Below, one piece after another: positions 21,607-32,900 of a stretch of 64,000 nt of DNA. Every line of letters starts with the position of its first letter. Within the stretch, counting starts at the first letter, position 1. The translations under genes and the position numbers were made by a program. Origin of the DNA: Ophiura sarsii (lineage: Eukaryota > Echinodermata > Ophiuroidea > Amphilepidida > Ophiuridae); assembly GCA_035610835.1 (NCBI GenBank), contig CM069457.1, positions 41,333,319-41,397,318 on the forward strand, written 5' to 3'. Under the pieces are notes generated by a model that was given only the letters and a program-made list of their open reading frames with translations, ran no database searches and was not told the DNA's origin.

Positions 21607-21829
21607 CAGTGGCGTAGCCAAGGGGGGGCAAGGGGGGGCAGCTGCCCCCCCTGTGGGGTTCTCTGCCCCCCCTGTTGCCCCCCCTGTGGGAAATGTCAGT
21701 TGAAATAATTTGGGACTAACCTATTCACAACACAAGGAAATTCAATCCTCAATTTGGTTGTTGCCCCCCCACCAAAACTCCCGGCCCCCCCTTTGCCCCC
21801 CCACTGAGAAAAACCTGGCTACGCCACTG
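21607..21829. mobile_element. hAT-like MITE (CAGTGGCGTAGCCA ends), copy 2
   Basis: The inverted ends cagtggcgtagcca and tggctacgccactg are flanked by the exact 8 bp duplication ctgttatc (21599-21606 and 21830-21837). The interior matches 3211-3445 base for base over long stretches. Confidence 0.93.
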
Positions 21830-21837
21830 CTGTTATC

Positions 21838-24368
21838 TACAACCGACCCGGATCCGACGGCCTCAACCCCAAACGGAAGCCTCTACAGGTCCCGGCGTAG
21901 TAACTTAGCAATCTCATTATGTGGCTAATTCTCAGTTAGCTTTGTGATAATCAAATCGATATCTGATAATGATCTATAATGATCATCCTAATTGGATAAT
22001 TAGTTTGTCTACGTACGACGAGTAAAAAAGTAAATAGCAAAGCAAGTCCTATTTTTCAGAGCTATTATTTTACAATGTCTTTGCTACATTGATATAGGAA
22101 GGCATGTGATCAGGGGAGGGGGGGGGAGGCATAACCGATTTTGTATATACAAAGAGTGTGTCATTTCATTTGGGGGAGGCAGGAGGGGGGGGGGGGAGCA
22201 AACTCAAGTAATTCCCCTGGATATAAATGTATTTTTTAAATGTATTATTTGTAAAAGTATATGATTATTTATAGATACTACAGGGTCAATCAATAAGTTC
22301 TACCTCCAACATTATAACTTTGCTATTCCACACTTGTGCAGCTTTCTTCCTATTCGCTACACAGTCAACATGAATAATCAGCCTCAATTTACCGGATTTA
22401 TAAAAATGACTATAACAGAAAAAGTTTTCAACCTATGATAGCAAAAGTATACATTTTTGGAAAGCTTGTAACTAGAGGAATTCAGAAATGCAGGTTATAT
22501 CAGGGAAGGGTTCATCCTTAAACAAATATTTCTGAAAATTCTAAAAATATATAAAATAAAAATTGGAGATATTCACTAGCCGGTTAATTACCATACCGAC
22601 GTAGTAACTTTGACAATTATATATCATCTAATGGGTAATTTCATGAGGAATTCAAATATGTAAAGTAAATAATGAGAGGGGTAGGTATAAAAAATATATG
22701 GATCTCAATTAAAAAAAAAAAACCCTCTGATATTTTCCCGAACATTTCCGATCATACCATTTTAGTTCTTGGTCGTACTATAATTTTAATGGCATATTTG
22801 GTTTCCTCATGCAATTTCCCTTCAGAAAATGTATACTTTTACTACCTCAGGGGGGTATACAAGCAAATGTGTAAAGTTAAAATCATGTCGCGAAAGCCAA
22901 AATCCGTGTGTAACGCGAAAGGAGGCGAGCTTAAAACACATGACCCTATATGAATGAAGTAATTTTTTGACTTCTATTAAAATGTCATTTTAAAACAACC
23001 CCTTATAAGTTAATTTTGACCCCCATATAGGGTTGTCCTTCATCTTTTGACTTGGTATGTATGAAGTGGAAAATGACTATGTTAACATAGTAGTAATTTG
23101 ACTGGTTTGGGGGTCACTTTGGAATAGCCCTGGATGTAGTTAATTTGACCACCATTATACGGGGTTGATATTTGCCTTTCGACTTTGAATGTAGTTAAAT
23201 TCGACTTTGTATGTAGTTAATAATAACTAGGTCTATATGGAGTTACAATTTAACTGCAGCAAAAATCGTCAAAATGACTACCATGCCAGCCAAATATTAA
23301 ATATTTTATGAATATTTTTGACATAACAATGGGTCAATCCTTCAACCAATTCAAAGAATAACAGCACATATTATTTCTATGTATTCAATTTCATCTACAA
23401 TAATATGAAATTTAATTAAACACTATTTGAAAAACATGTCTCACAACGCCGGCGTCTTGATTAGGCAAATCATCTCACAACTAACGTGAATAACACCATG
23501 GAAAGTCGATTCGTAGGATAGTATACTGGTACATATCTAACCAAAAGAATTTAAGACATCACTGCTTGATGGCAGTGATTGTTCATATATCAGAAGCACA
23601 TTATTGTTTTTATGAAGTAAAAAACACAATGTTTAAAGCCGTTATACAGGTTTTCTTGGCCGGAATGAATGCCGACCTCGTGTTTCCCGACTTACAAATT
23701 AAATCTAAGTTAAACCTTTGACTGCAATGAAGTCAACATTTGACTATAACGAAGTCAAAATTTGACTACAATGAAGTCTAAAGGTAAATGAATAAAATGA
23801 CCCTATTGTCAAATGGATTTGACCCTTTCCATATTATTATTGACTACATTCAAGTCATTATTGACTACCATCTTGACCCTTTCCATAAATATTGACTAGT
23901 AATTAATGACTACATTCAGGTCATATTGACTACCACCAGGGTCAAAATTATTTGACTACATCTACAGGGTTATAAATGACCCTAATGGGTTCGGTGCATA
24001 GTTGACCCTCAAAATGGGGTCAAAAATGACTATTATAGGGTCATTTTTGACTACCTATTTTTAAGTGTGTAGCTTTGAATCTCAGCTACTAATGAATAGT
24101 TAATTGGTCTGAATATTGGTTTTACTTTTTTGGAGATGCAGTAAAAACGGAATGTCCATTAAGTGAGACGGATGAAAAACAGCAATATATCTCCTCTAAA
24201 TGCTGATCATTTGACCAATTCTAAGGGACAAAATGAACCTTATCGGCCATTATAACCGTTCTAAATTGAAGATATCTCTTTAACAGACTAAAATCAATAA
24301 AACTGACTGTTAGTTAGGATAAATATGCCCTCTGGTTAGCCAGAACCAGATCAGGACAACCGTTAACA
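21838..24368. other. Intergenic stretch with dispersed TGACTACATT-type words
   Basis: No gene is supported. From about 22930 to 24060 the sequence is built from recurring words such as tgaccctata, gactacattcaagtc and gaagtcaaaatttgac on both strands. The outer copies (catgaccctatatga near 22940 and tatagggtcatttttgac near 24037) are inverted. This suggests an old foldback element, but its borders are unclear. Confidence 0.4.
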
Positions 24369-24599
24369 AGCTTCCTGATTGGAACAGGCTTCCTGATTGG
24401 AACATGCTTCCTGACTGGAACAGGCTTCCTGATTAAAACATGCTTCCTGATTGGAACAGGCTTCCTGACTGGAACAGGCTTCCTGATTGGAACAGGCTTC
24501 CAGATTGGAACAGGCTTTCTGATTGGAACAGGCTTCCCGACTGGAACAGGCTTCCCGATTGGAACATGTATTTTGTTTGGAACAGGCTTCCTGACAATG
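24369..24599. repeat. 18 bp minisatellite, about 13 copies
   Basis: The unit is cttcctgattggaacagg with point variants (gactgg, acatgc, cccgat). Eighteen is a multiple of three, so frames stay open and translate as LPDWNR repeats. There is no start context or splice signal to support a gene. Confidence 0.95.
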
Positions 24600-25156
24600 T
24601 TAATGTCAACATAATGTCAGTCAAAAAAGCTACAAATTACCTCTTGAATCACACGGATGTCTAGTTTTATATTTGTCTGGTGTTTTTATGCATAACTATT
24701 CTTATTTGTGTAAGTTGCTTCTATTGACCATGGCTGGGCATCTTTGATACATCAAATCTCTACATAGTACTGTCAACAAGTGCCTTTGATTGATCACTAA
24801 TTGAACATTTAAGGCATATCCTAGCTTAACATATATAGTATGGTAGTGTTAAAATGCATCGCAGGCCCGTTTGGGGATCTTAAAGCATATAACAGCTGCT
24901 CTATATAGTTCTGTCAAAAAGTTGGTTGGTTTGAGCAGATTGGGTATCTATCAAGCACACCACAGTTTTGGAAAGTACTATTTACAAGTTCATTTGTTTG
25001 ACCATGTACTAATAGAGTGTCAGACGCAAATCACAGCTGTATTTAGTACTGTGTAAAATTTGTTTTGCTTAAATAATGGCAGCCCATACACTACCAAGCA
25101 CTGCCATAAAACTCCTAATTAGTTTGACTAATGGCGTCTAAGGCATATATCTATGT

Positions 25157-25407
25157 TTAACACTTTCCACTCCGCTATTAATTAGTTTTACCATATTATA
25201 CAAACCCGATTTTTCAGAAACCTTTCCCAATTTTCAATGGATTACTAAACCAATACTAGGCATGTTTGTACTTATTCAAATGCATTTCTCAAGGTGATTC
25301 CAACTATGGTAATACAATTCAATCATTTTGACATTTTTGAAAAGATTAGTAGGCCTACATTTTTTTGGAATGTCGTCTACAAACGCCTGGCGGGTGGATA
25401 GTGTTAA
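25157..25407. mobile_element. TTAA MITE of the CACTTTCCACGCGG family, compact copy
   Basis: TTAA at 25157-25160 is followed by cactttccac. The right end has aatgtcgtctacaaacgcct, ggcgggtggatagtg and TTAA (25404-25407). The length of 251 bp is probably the unit size of the family. Confidence 0.8.
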
Positions 25408-25610
25408 AAATATTATTGGTAAAATTGCTGTGCAGTGCAGGTCAAGTGGGAAAAGATTTCTTGTGCAGTTCAGCATGCTTCACTTTCATCACATGACCTC
25501 TGGTTTCTGTCACCAGTGTCTACTGGTTCCCATTGACATTATGTTGCAAAGAAAGGCATATAATGTTGTTAAACAAGGATATATCTGTAAGAAAATCCTG
25601 CTGCAAGTAC

Positions 25611-25948
25611 CAGTGGCGTACCTAGCTTTAGGAAACTGGGGGGGGGGGGGGGGGCACGACCATAGTTGTACCGACGAAAGGCATGATGTACCGACATTTT
25701 TTTTTACAGACTCCCAACAAAAATCGTAAAACATGCACAATGTTTTTCCCGTCAGCAGCTGAAATCTTGATTAGTGGGGGGGGGGGGGGGGGGGGGGGGG
25801 GTAGCGATGAAGTTGTCCGCATAACCAGCCAAAAAACCTACATGATCAAAATCGCAAATCTAACGACGGAGGGTCGTTTTTACCGACAGGGTTATTTCAG
25901 GGGGGGGGGGGGGCACCGGCCCCCTGGACCCCCCTGGGTACGCCACTG
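25611..25948. mobile_element. hAT-like MITE with three poly-G runs
   Basis: The ends cagtggcgtacctag and ggtacgccactg are flanked by the exact 8 bp duplication gcaagtac (25603-25610 and 25949-25956). It contains G runs near 25638, 25777 and 25902. It is related in its ends, not its interior, to 3211 and 21607. Confidence 0.92.
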
Positions 25949-26264
25949 GCAAGTACTACAGTTGATGTGACATTAATCCTCTCTTGTTTTTGTTAAAGAA
26001 ATTCTATCTATTTTAATAACACATATGCACGTTTTAGTTGGGATTCAATTTCTTCTTTTGAGTTATGACTATTTGCACCATGTATTATAGGGTGGAAGTC
26101 CAATGAACTGCATCTGTAAATGACTTTAACACATGTTTTGCACTGTTTGTTTTGGGGAAAAGCCCTGTTGGCACTGTTGTGGTGCTAAGCAACAAGAAAT
26201 CTTCTTTGCCAAATGGGCATCTTAGACATAAAATAGCTCTGCATAGTCCTGTTGAAAATGTTCA

Positions 26265-26270
26265 TTTATT
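26265..26270 (-). promoter_or_regulatory. Possible poly(A) signal of the long minus-strand gene
   Basis: On the minus strand this reads AATAAA, about 510 bases after the stop codon at 26784-26786. It is the first canonical hexamer I noticed downstream. Nothing else supports its use. Confidence 0.25.
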
Positions 26271-26297
26271 TTGGCCAATAGAGTGGACATCACGCAT

Positions 26298-26645
26298 GGA
26301 GCGTGTGTGGTCTAGTGGATAAGACGCCGGTCTCACGATGCAAAGACTTTGAGTTCGAGCCCCGCTACGGCCAACATGTTTGTATCCTTGGGCAAGGTAC
26401 TTAGTCTCAATTGCTTCGTCGACCCAAGCGATATTTGGGGAGCTGTTAGGATATCAAAATCTAAGTAGTGCTGATAGGCTTGTGCACTTGTCGACTGGTA
26501 GCCGCCTAAGTGTAGCGACCAAAGGATTCTGATATCTAAACTGGCAGCAATAATAATTGATTTAAAAAGCGCTTTGGGACTGTGCTTGCATTGTGGAAAG
26601 CGCTATATAAGAACGGTAATATTATTATTATTATTATTATTACTT
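26298..26645 (+). mobile_element. tRNA-derived SINE
   Basis: The head contains a tRNA-like A box (tggtctagtggataagacgc) and B box (gagttcgagccccgc), the internal promoter for RNA polymerase III. It is followed by a tRNA-unrelated body with the word gcgctttgggactgtgc and by cgctatataagaacggtaat. It ends in an (ATT)n tail. The would-be acceptor stem does not pair, so this is not a functional tRNA gene. Confidence 0.8.
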
Positions 26646-26783
26646 ATAGTAGGGTCAAAAGTTTCTTTGCTATTGTCACTTGACTTGAATCATGTGTCTT
26701 TGGCATACCATAGTACTATATTTACAGTTCAGTACTGACAAAAACTTGTTTGACCACATAGGTGCCTTTGGCAGGTCACAGCT

Positions 26784-26953
26784 CTAAGTTGCACCGTCAA
26801 AAAGTTGCTGGACCAGTGATTTGTGATTTTGAATCATATTTTGATACATATCTGAGCCTGATTTCTCCCCATCAAGGCTTTGCTTAGCAGTCGTTGGCTT
26901 CTGTTTCCGAGGACTTCTCCTCCTCTGGTTGAGCCTCTTCAAAATTTGAGACA
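26784..26953 (-). CDS. Exon 11 of the long gene (C-terminus and stop)
   Basis: The acceptor is ttttcaaaacag. The frame runs in phase 1 for 170 nt to TAG at 26784-26786. It encodes VSQILKRLNQRRRSPRKQKP, a Lys/Ser linker, and a final helix MIQNHKSLVQQLFDGAT. Confidence 0.84.
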
Positions 26954-29900
26954 CTGTTTTGAAAAAAGAAATTATGCAGAAATAAGAAATGAGAAATTAA
27001 TTAACTTTCACTATTCATTCCTTTTTCAACCACTCTCCGTTGCATGTCGGTAATTGATAGTAAACTTGTCAGTGCTCAAATAAAAGAGAGTTTGATGGAT
27101 GAAAAACATAACTTCCGACACAAATTTTGTTATGAAAAACCTTTTTTTCCCCATTTGGTATGTTGCCATATTTTTTTTTAAAAAAAGTGTTTGAAATGTT
27201 TTGAAAAATGTTTAAAAGGTCAACCAAAATGGTGATTCAAGTTTGTTTTATTCGATGAAGGATACTGTAAAGAACAAAATACAAAAAGAATTACTCTTTA
27301 ATGTTGCCATGGAAACAAAATAATATAGAGTTTCTAAGCATGTATATTATACTCTATTTGGCTTCCTCTGGACAGTGACGTAACTTAACAGGCGCAGGTT
27401 TTACTCACGCGTATGTATCTTCTGCCTTTCAACGCTCGTGTGTAAACGCCAGCACCACGAACAGGCGCGCGATTTATGTGCTGCAATTAGTAGAATATGT
27501 GGTTACGTTGCTGTCTCGGGATGGTCAAATAGACTAAATCAATAATAAGTCAAATTCAGAACAGGTCTTATTTCTAATCATTGATACATCTTGTATCTAA
27601 CCAAAGACTCAAATTCATGAAAATAAAGAGTTAAACTACCATTTGAGGTATTTAGTTTTCATTTACTCACTCCATTTATTTGTTAACAAAACTAAAACTT
27701 TAATTGCCCATAACTTGACAATTTGTATGAGATGAAGTGATTTCAATCATTCATGAAAGCATTTATATAGCGCTGCTACCTCGAGATTGTAGCGCTCATC
27801 CAAAAGATGTGTGAACAGATACAGACCGGGATGATCCCCTACTCTTTACGAAAGAGTCTGTAACCTTTTTAATGTGCTCGGGTATTGCTCTTCCAATCAT
27901 CTGTAACTATGGTTTTGAATGTGATATGACATTGACTTTGGTACCAAAATGTCCTATAATATAAACATATTATCATGATATCAATAACTCAACATTCATA
28001 TTTCTCTCATTGTGCCCAGGGTTGTAGCTAGACCAGATTGAGTGCCGGACAATTTTACTAACAGCGAACGGAGTAAGTGTAGTGAACGAAGTGCAGTGGA
28101 TCATGGAGTGGAGTCTAGAGGCCTTCCTAATGTTTTTAAGGGTTATAAATACACTTTGAGGGTTCCTGCCACGTAATTTCTGGTTTTATGATGCAGTTTA
28201 ATGATTTTTCCACAAATTGTAAAAAAAGAAAAAAGATTTTTAAGCGCCGTTCTTTTTACCCTTATTTTTTAAGAGTGCCGGACGCTGGGCACAACTTCCG
28301 GACGCCCCGTCCGGCGTAGCTACAACCCTGATTGTGCCTAATTTACTCGCGTTGGGTTACATATTGTTTCTTACCAAGTGACTTTGTCCTATCTAGTTCT
28401 TCCTTGAACTCCGTGTCGGTGCAGCTATTCAGATTTGAGTCTATTTCCTTCAGCTGATCATGGAGTTCCTAAACGAAATAGAAAAGGAAATTATATTAAG
28501 TGATGAAATTGAAGGATATTCATTTCCAGTACTATATGGATTAATAAACAGCACCATGATAGAGAAAGTCCACACTCATTTAGAGGAATCATAACTTAAT
28601 TTTCTAACCATGCTCTGATGCTGTAATTATAGCTCTGCTTCAGAGCCTCTCTCTCAATCCCCCTATCACCAACCATACACTGATACATGTACATCATAGA
28701 CCCTGGATACATACAGACTGTGATAAAGTTGTTGTTGTTGATATGGGAACATTCTATTTTTAGTGATTATGTAAGAAGTGTGAGTAAAACCTGGGACAAG
28801 AACATGATCTGTGCATGCATGTCCTTGAATGTGATTGGTCAGTGAGAATGGTCTGAGGTGAGAGTGGGGGCTTGGTAGATTGACAGGACAGGTGTCAGGA
28901 TGTGCATGCTGGAAGTAGCTGGACCGCATGTTAAAGCACATGGGTTGTATGAGAGAGAGAAAGTGGGTAGCTTAGTTTTACATAGGATTTCAACATGGAT
29001 GGATGCTGGTGAAATACAGTAGAAAGTAGAGATTTGAATATAAAGTTATAAGAGAATGTCGTTGGTGTGTGACTTATTCAGAACTTTATAATAATAAGAC
29101 TATATGTTCAGCTTTAGCCAATTCACATTGGCACCCATGGCTAGAAAAAATGGGGAATTCAGGAACCTGGTTCACAGGAGATTTTGACTTTGGAGGGAAT
29201 TTTTAGGCTTTGGAGGGAATTTTTAGGCTTTGGAGGGAGATTTTAGGTAAAAAAATAAAGAAATACAAAAGAATTTGTAGGGAAATTTGCTCCATGAAGG
29301 GACATTTTTAAAGTTAGGTTCCCGGGAAATTTACATTTTTTCTGGCACGGTTGGCACCCCTACTGAAACTGTTTACATACAGTGATCAGGGGTCGATTTT
29401 AACTTTTTTAACAACTTGTCCGTTGAAAAAGCTTGGGCCAGTTGTTGTATTTTACAACTTGCCCGCCAGCATTTCAGCTTGCCCTTACATTTTTCTGAGT
29501 TTCAAGGTTTTCAGAGTAACATTTTTTCCTCATAATAAATCCAAATTCATGGCGTCGGAGCTATACACACGTGTGTACACACACAGAAAATCCTGTATTG
29601 ACATCGATATTTGGCCATCGTATTACTGTTTTGGTACACCATAAAATACCGTCAAGTTCTACATTTCAATAGATAAAACATAGATTTAGTTGCTTATAAT
29701 AGTTTCAAGAAAGGTACTAAACACCTTCAGATTCCACGCCAGTAAATAATTTCAGTCCTTGTAGAGACGACAATCAAAAGTTTTTTCTTAGCTTTCATCC
29801 TGTGGCCCATTGATTATAGAATTAATCAGAAATGGTACTTATTGCTCCCAAATGATTAAAGTTGTAGTTTAATCCTGATTTTAGGACTACTACCTAATAC

Positions 29901-32900
29901 CACAGTGGAAAAAGACATATTTTCAATGCATTTTGTAGGTTTTTTGGATGTATTTTGATTGTAAATGATCTGGCAACATTTCTCAACTTTTTCTGATAAA
30001 TGAGGGCGCTACACCCATTGTCCAACTTTGGGGTCTTATTGCTCAGAACTTTCGGGGATACCATATATATTTGTTTTGATTAAATGATCAAATATATCAT
30101 GAAATTTAAGGAAAATGTCAAATTGAAAATTCCAGTCGCTTTATAAGCGAGAAAATGGGCTTTTTGTAACTACCATTTTACATGTAAACGCATAGGGAAA
30201 CCATTTGGTGGTGTGAATTCTGAAGATACTGGTCTTTGCTGGAGTGTTATGATATCGCCTGCTTAATATCGGCTGTTTTGATGATATTTTGAATGAGTCT
30301 TCTACCACAAAAGTTCAATTTGCTTGAAATTCACTGCGATCGGGTTCAATTTGACATTTCCACTACTAAACAATGGTAAGATAGGGCAAAATATTCGATT
30401 TCATAAGCAAATTATACAGGCAAATTACTCGATGAAAAAATAGCTCACCGAATTCGACAGTCTTGTCATCATCGGCAACAGTGTAAACAAAGTGAAATCA
30501 TTGATAAGCTTACTACATCATGCCATTCACCTACTATGTTACGGTCATATTAGAAGCTTAAATTATAATAAATAGCTGCCTTGAAATATACTCACCTTGC
30601 AAACAAGGTCAATCTGAGAGTTGGTGGAAAGTGAAATTAAGATTAAGGTGGTGTCTTTTTTATGTTGAAATCAATTAAGATTAAGGTGGTGTCTTTTTTA
30701 TGTTGAAATCAGTCTTAAAAAGATTAGTCTAGATCCCTAGGCTATGCCAGAGACCGGAGGTCCAGTCTACCTTGAAGCAGCTATTTAATGACTCAGGTTA
30801 GTTTTGTGCTGAATCAAGGCATACAATATCGGCTAGTTGAATTGATAAAGCTTCAAAATTCAACAGTGTGGGAAGGATACATTGCCTAGCTATTGGATTT
30901 TGAAGCTTACTTTGAATTCTAGCCTAAATTAGTGTTATGTGTGCAAATTGGGGACATATTTTCAATTGCTACATCTAATAGATTCATTTGCCAGTCATAA
31001 ATTATCCCCCGATCAAATCATCATGCCCCCCCCCCCCATGTATAAAAAAAATAAAAAATAAAAAAGTTTTTAAAATTAAGGGGTCTAGAGGGTTTCAGTA
31101 TCCATGATCAAAAAGTGTTTAAAAAATACATTGATTAGATCAATTCACATGATCAGGTTTTATGTGATTCAGCATAATTTGCATGTAGGGCAGGCCAAAT
31201 ATCCAACCTAATCATATTTCATGGTATTTCACACTAAACTAACACAGTGCTCCACTTTGCTGTAAAAATTACAAAAGCAGGTGAAAAGATGTAAATTAAC
31301 ATTATAATGACTAAAATGGACTCTGTTACTTCTTCTTTCCACATTCAGTCCTAAAATATTAATTGGTGTGACCCAAAAAGCCCAGGTTATATTTTGACAA
31401 TTTGCTGTCTTCAGTAGATAGTACATGTGTAAGGGGTAGGCCAAGATTGGCTCTGATTTGAAATGGTAAAAAAATCATGTGTAGCTCATTGATTTTGCAA
31501 AAGAATAGTTTTTATATCATTATGAGGATTGAAATTGAAAGTAAAAACAATAAAAATTAAAACAATTGTCCCTTTAGATTCCACGCCAGTAAATAATTTC
31601 AGTCCTTGTAGAGACGACAATCAAAAGTTTTTTCTTAGCTTTCATCCTGTGGCCCATTGATTATAGAATTAATCAGAAATGGTACTTATTGCTCCCAAAT
31701 GATTAAAGTTGTAGTTTAATCCTGATTTTAGGACTACTACCTAATACCACAGTGGAAAAAGACATATTTTCAATGCATTTTGTAGGTTTTTTGGATGTAT
31801 TTTGATTGTAAATGATCTGGCAACATTTCTCAACTTTTTCTGATAAATGAGGGCGCTACACCCATTGTCCAACTTTGGGGTCTTATTGCTCAGAACTTTC
31901 GGGGATACCATATATATTTGTTTTGATTAAATGATCAAATATATCATGAAATTTAAGGAAAATGTCAAATTGAAAATTCCAGTCGCTTTATAAGCGAGAA
32001 AATGGGCTTTTTGTAACTACCATTTTACATGTAAACGCATAGGGAAACCATTTGGTGGTGTGAATTCTTCAGCAAACCATCAATGTTTTACTTGCCGAAC
32101 GACGATGTACTTTTTTTCTTTTTCTTTTTTGGATATTTTTAGATTGACCTGAGAGGTCAATAAATTTGTGAATACGTCATCAGTATATGCGCAGACTGGA
32201 TAAATAATTAAACATAAAATATAAATAATTAAATGTGTGCATACGTCATTAAAAGCATCATATTTAGGGTGTATCGGTACCATACAGCGCATTTGATCGG
32301 CGAAGTTGACATTTCTGACAAAATGAGAACGAGGCAAACCCGGAAGATAGAAGGTGATTGCTGTGAGTGAAATATGGAAATACGCACATACTTCTTCTTC
32401 TTGTAAAGTTCAAACTTCAGTAACTGAAGATAGTCCAACTGTGTACCTACGAGTCATAATAAGCTTAGATTGACAACTGGACACACGGGCAAGTAAAGGC
32501 TGTACTACAACTTGCCCGACGCATTTACAACTCTCAATTGCCAACGGGCAAGCGTTAATGTCGAACCCTGCAGTGATCATAGACAACAGTGTCTAGATCA
32601 GAGACAAACTGCTCAAATGACTAATATAGAATGCTTCACTGACCATTGATCGGTACAGCAAAGTCTGTGTAACATTTTATAAAGCTTTCTGATTAACATG
32701 AGCAGTGATTTCATAGATTTACAGCAGAGATTGTTTCATCCAACTTTCAATTTTAACAAGATAGTCAGTCTGTTATTTCTATTTCTATCAGAAACATCCC
32801 ATTTACAGAAACCTGAAAAAACTTAGATTTCAGACAAAGCTCAAATGGATGTAGAAGTTCAGAGCACATGAAATGGTTGCAATAAGAATGTTATTAATGG

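Larger units (their letters stand above)
24730..26830. repeat. Degenerate dispersed repeats resembling the end of the last coding exon
   Basis: Around 24770, 24900, 25030, 26245, 26730 and 26790 the sequence repeats a loose pattern: caca/gcatctttggcat, then agctctatatagtactgtca, then aaaaagttg, then tttgacca. The copy at 26760-26825 overlaps the end of exon 11 of the long gene, so these look like old tandem duplications of its 3' end. They are interrupted by MITEs and a SINE. Confidence 0.45.
29387..32570. mobile_element. Large hAT-like element in intron 9
   Basis: The left end caggggtcgattttaac and the right end (complement cagggttcgacattaac) are inverted. Subterminal words acaacttgcccg and cttgcccg occur in both arms in inverted orientation. 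Flanks share cagtgat. No transposase is visible in 3.18 kb. The interior contains two copies of a 493 bp repeat and the candidate microexon. Confidence 0.7.

Noticed and set aside
24433..24664. Frames translating as LPDWNR or QSGSLF repeats
   Set aside because: They come from an 18 bp minisatellite open on both strands, with no gene signals.
26298..26375. Functional tRNA gene
   Set aside because: A and B boxes are present but the acceptor stem does not pair, and a SINE body with an ATT tail follows.
29729..32068. 493 bp direct repeats as retroviral-type LTRs
   Set aside because: They lack TG...CA ends, and no primer-binding site or gag/pol sequence is present between them.
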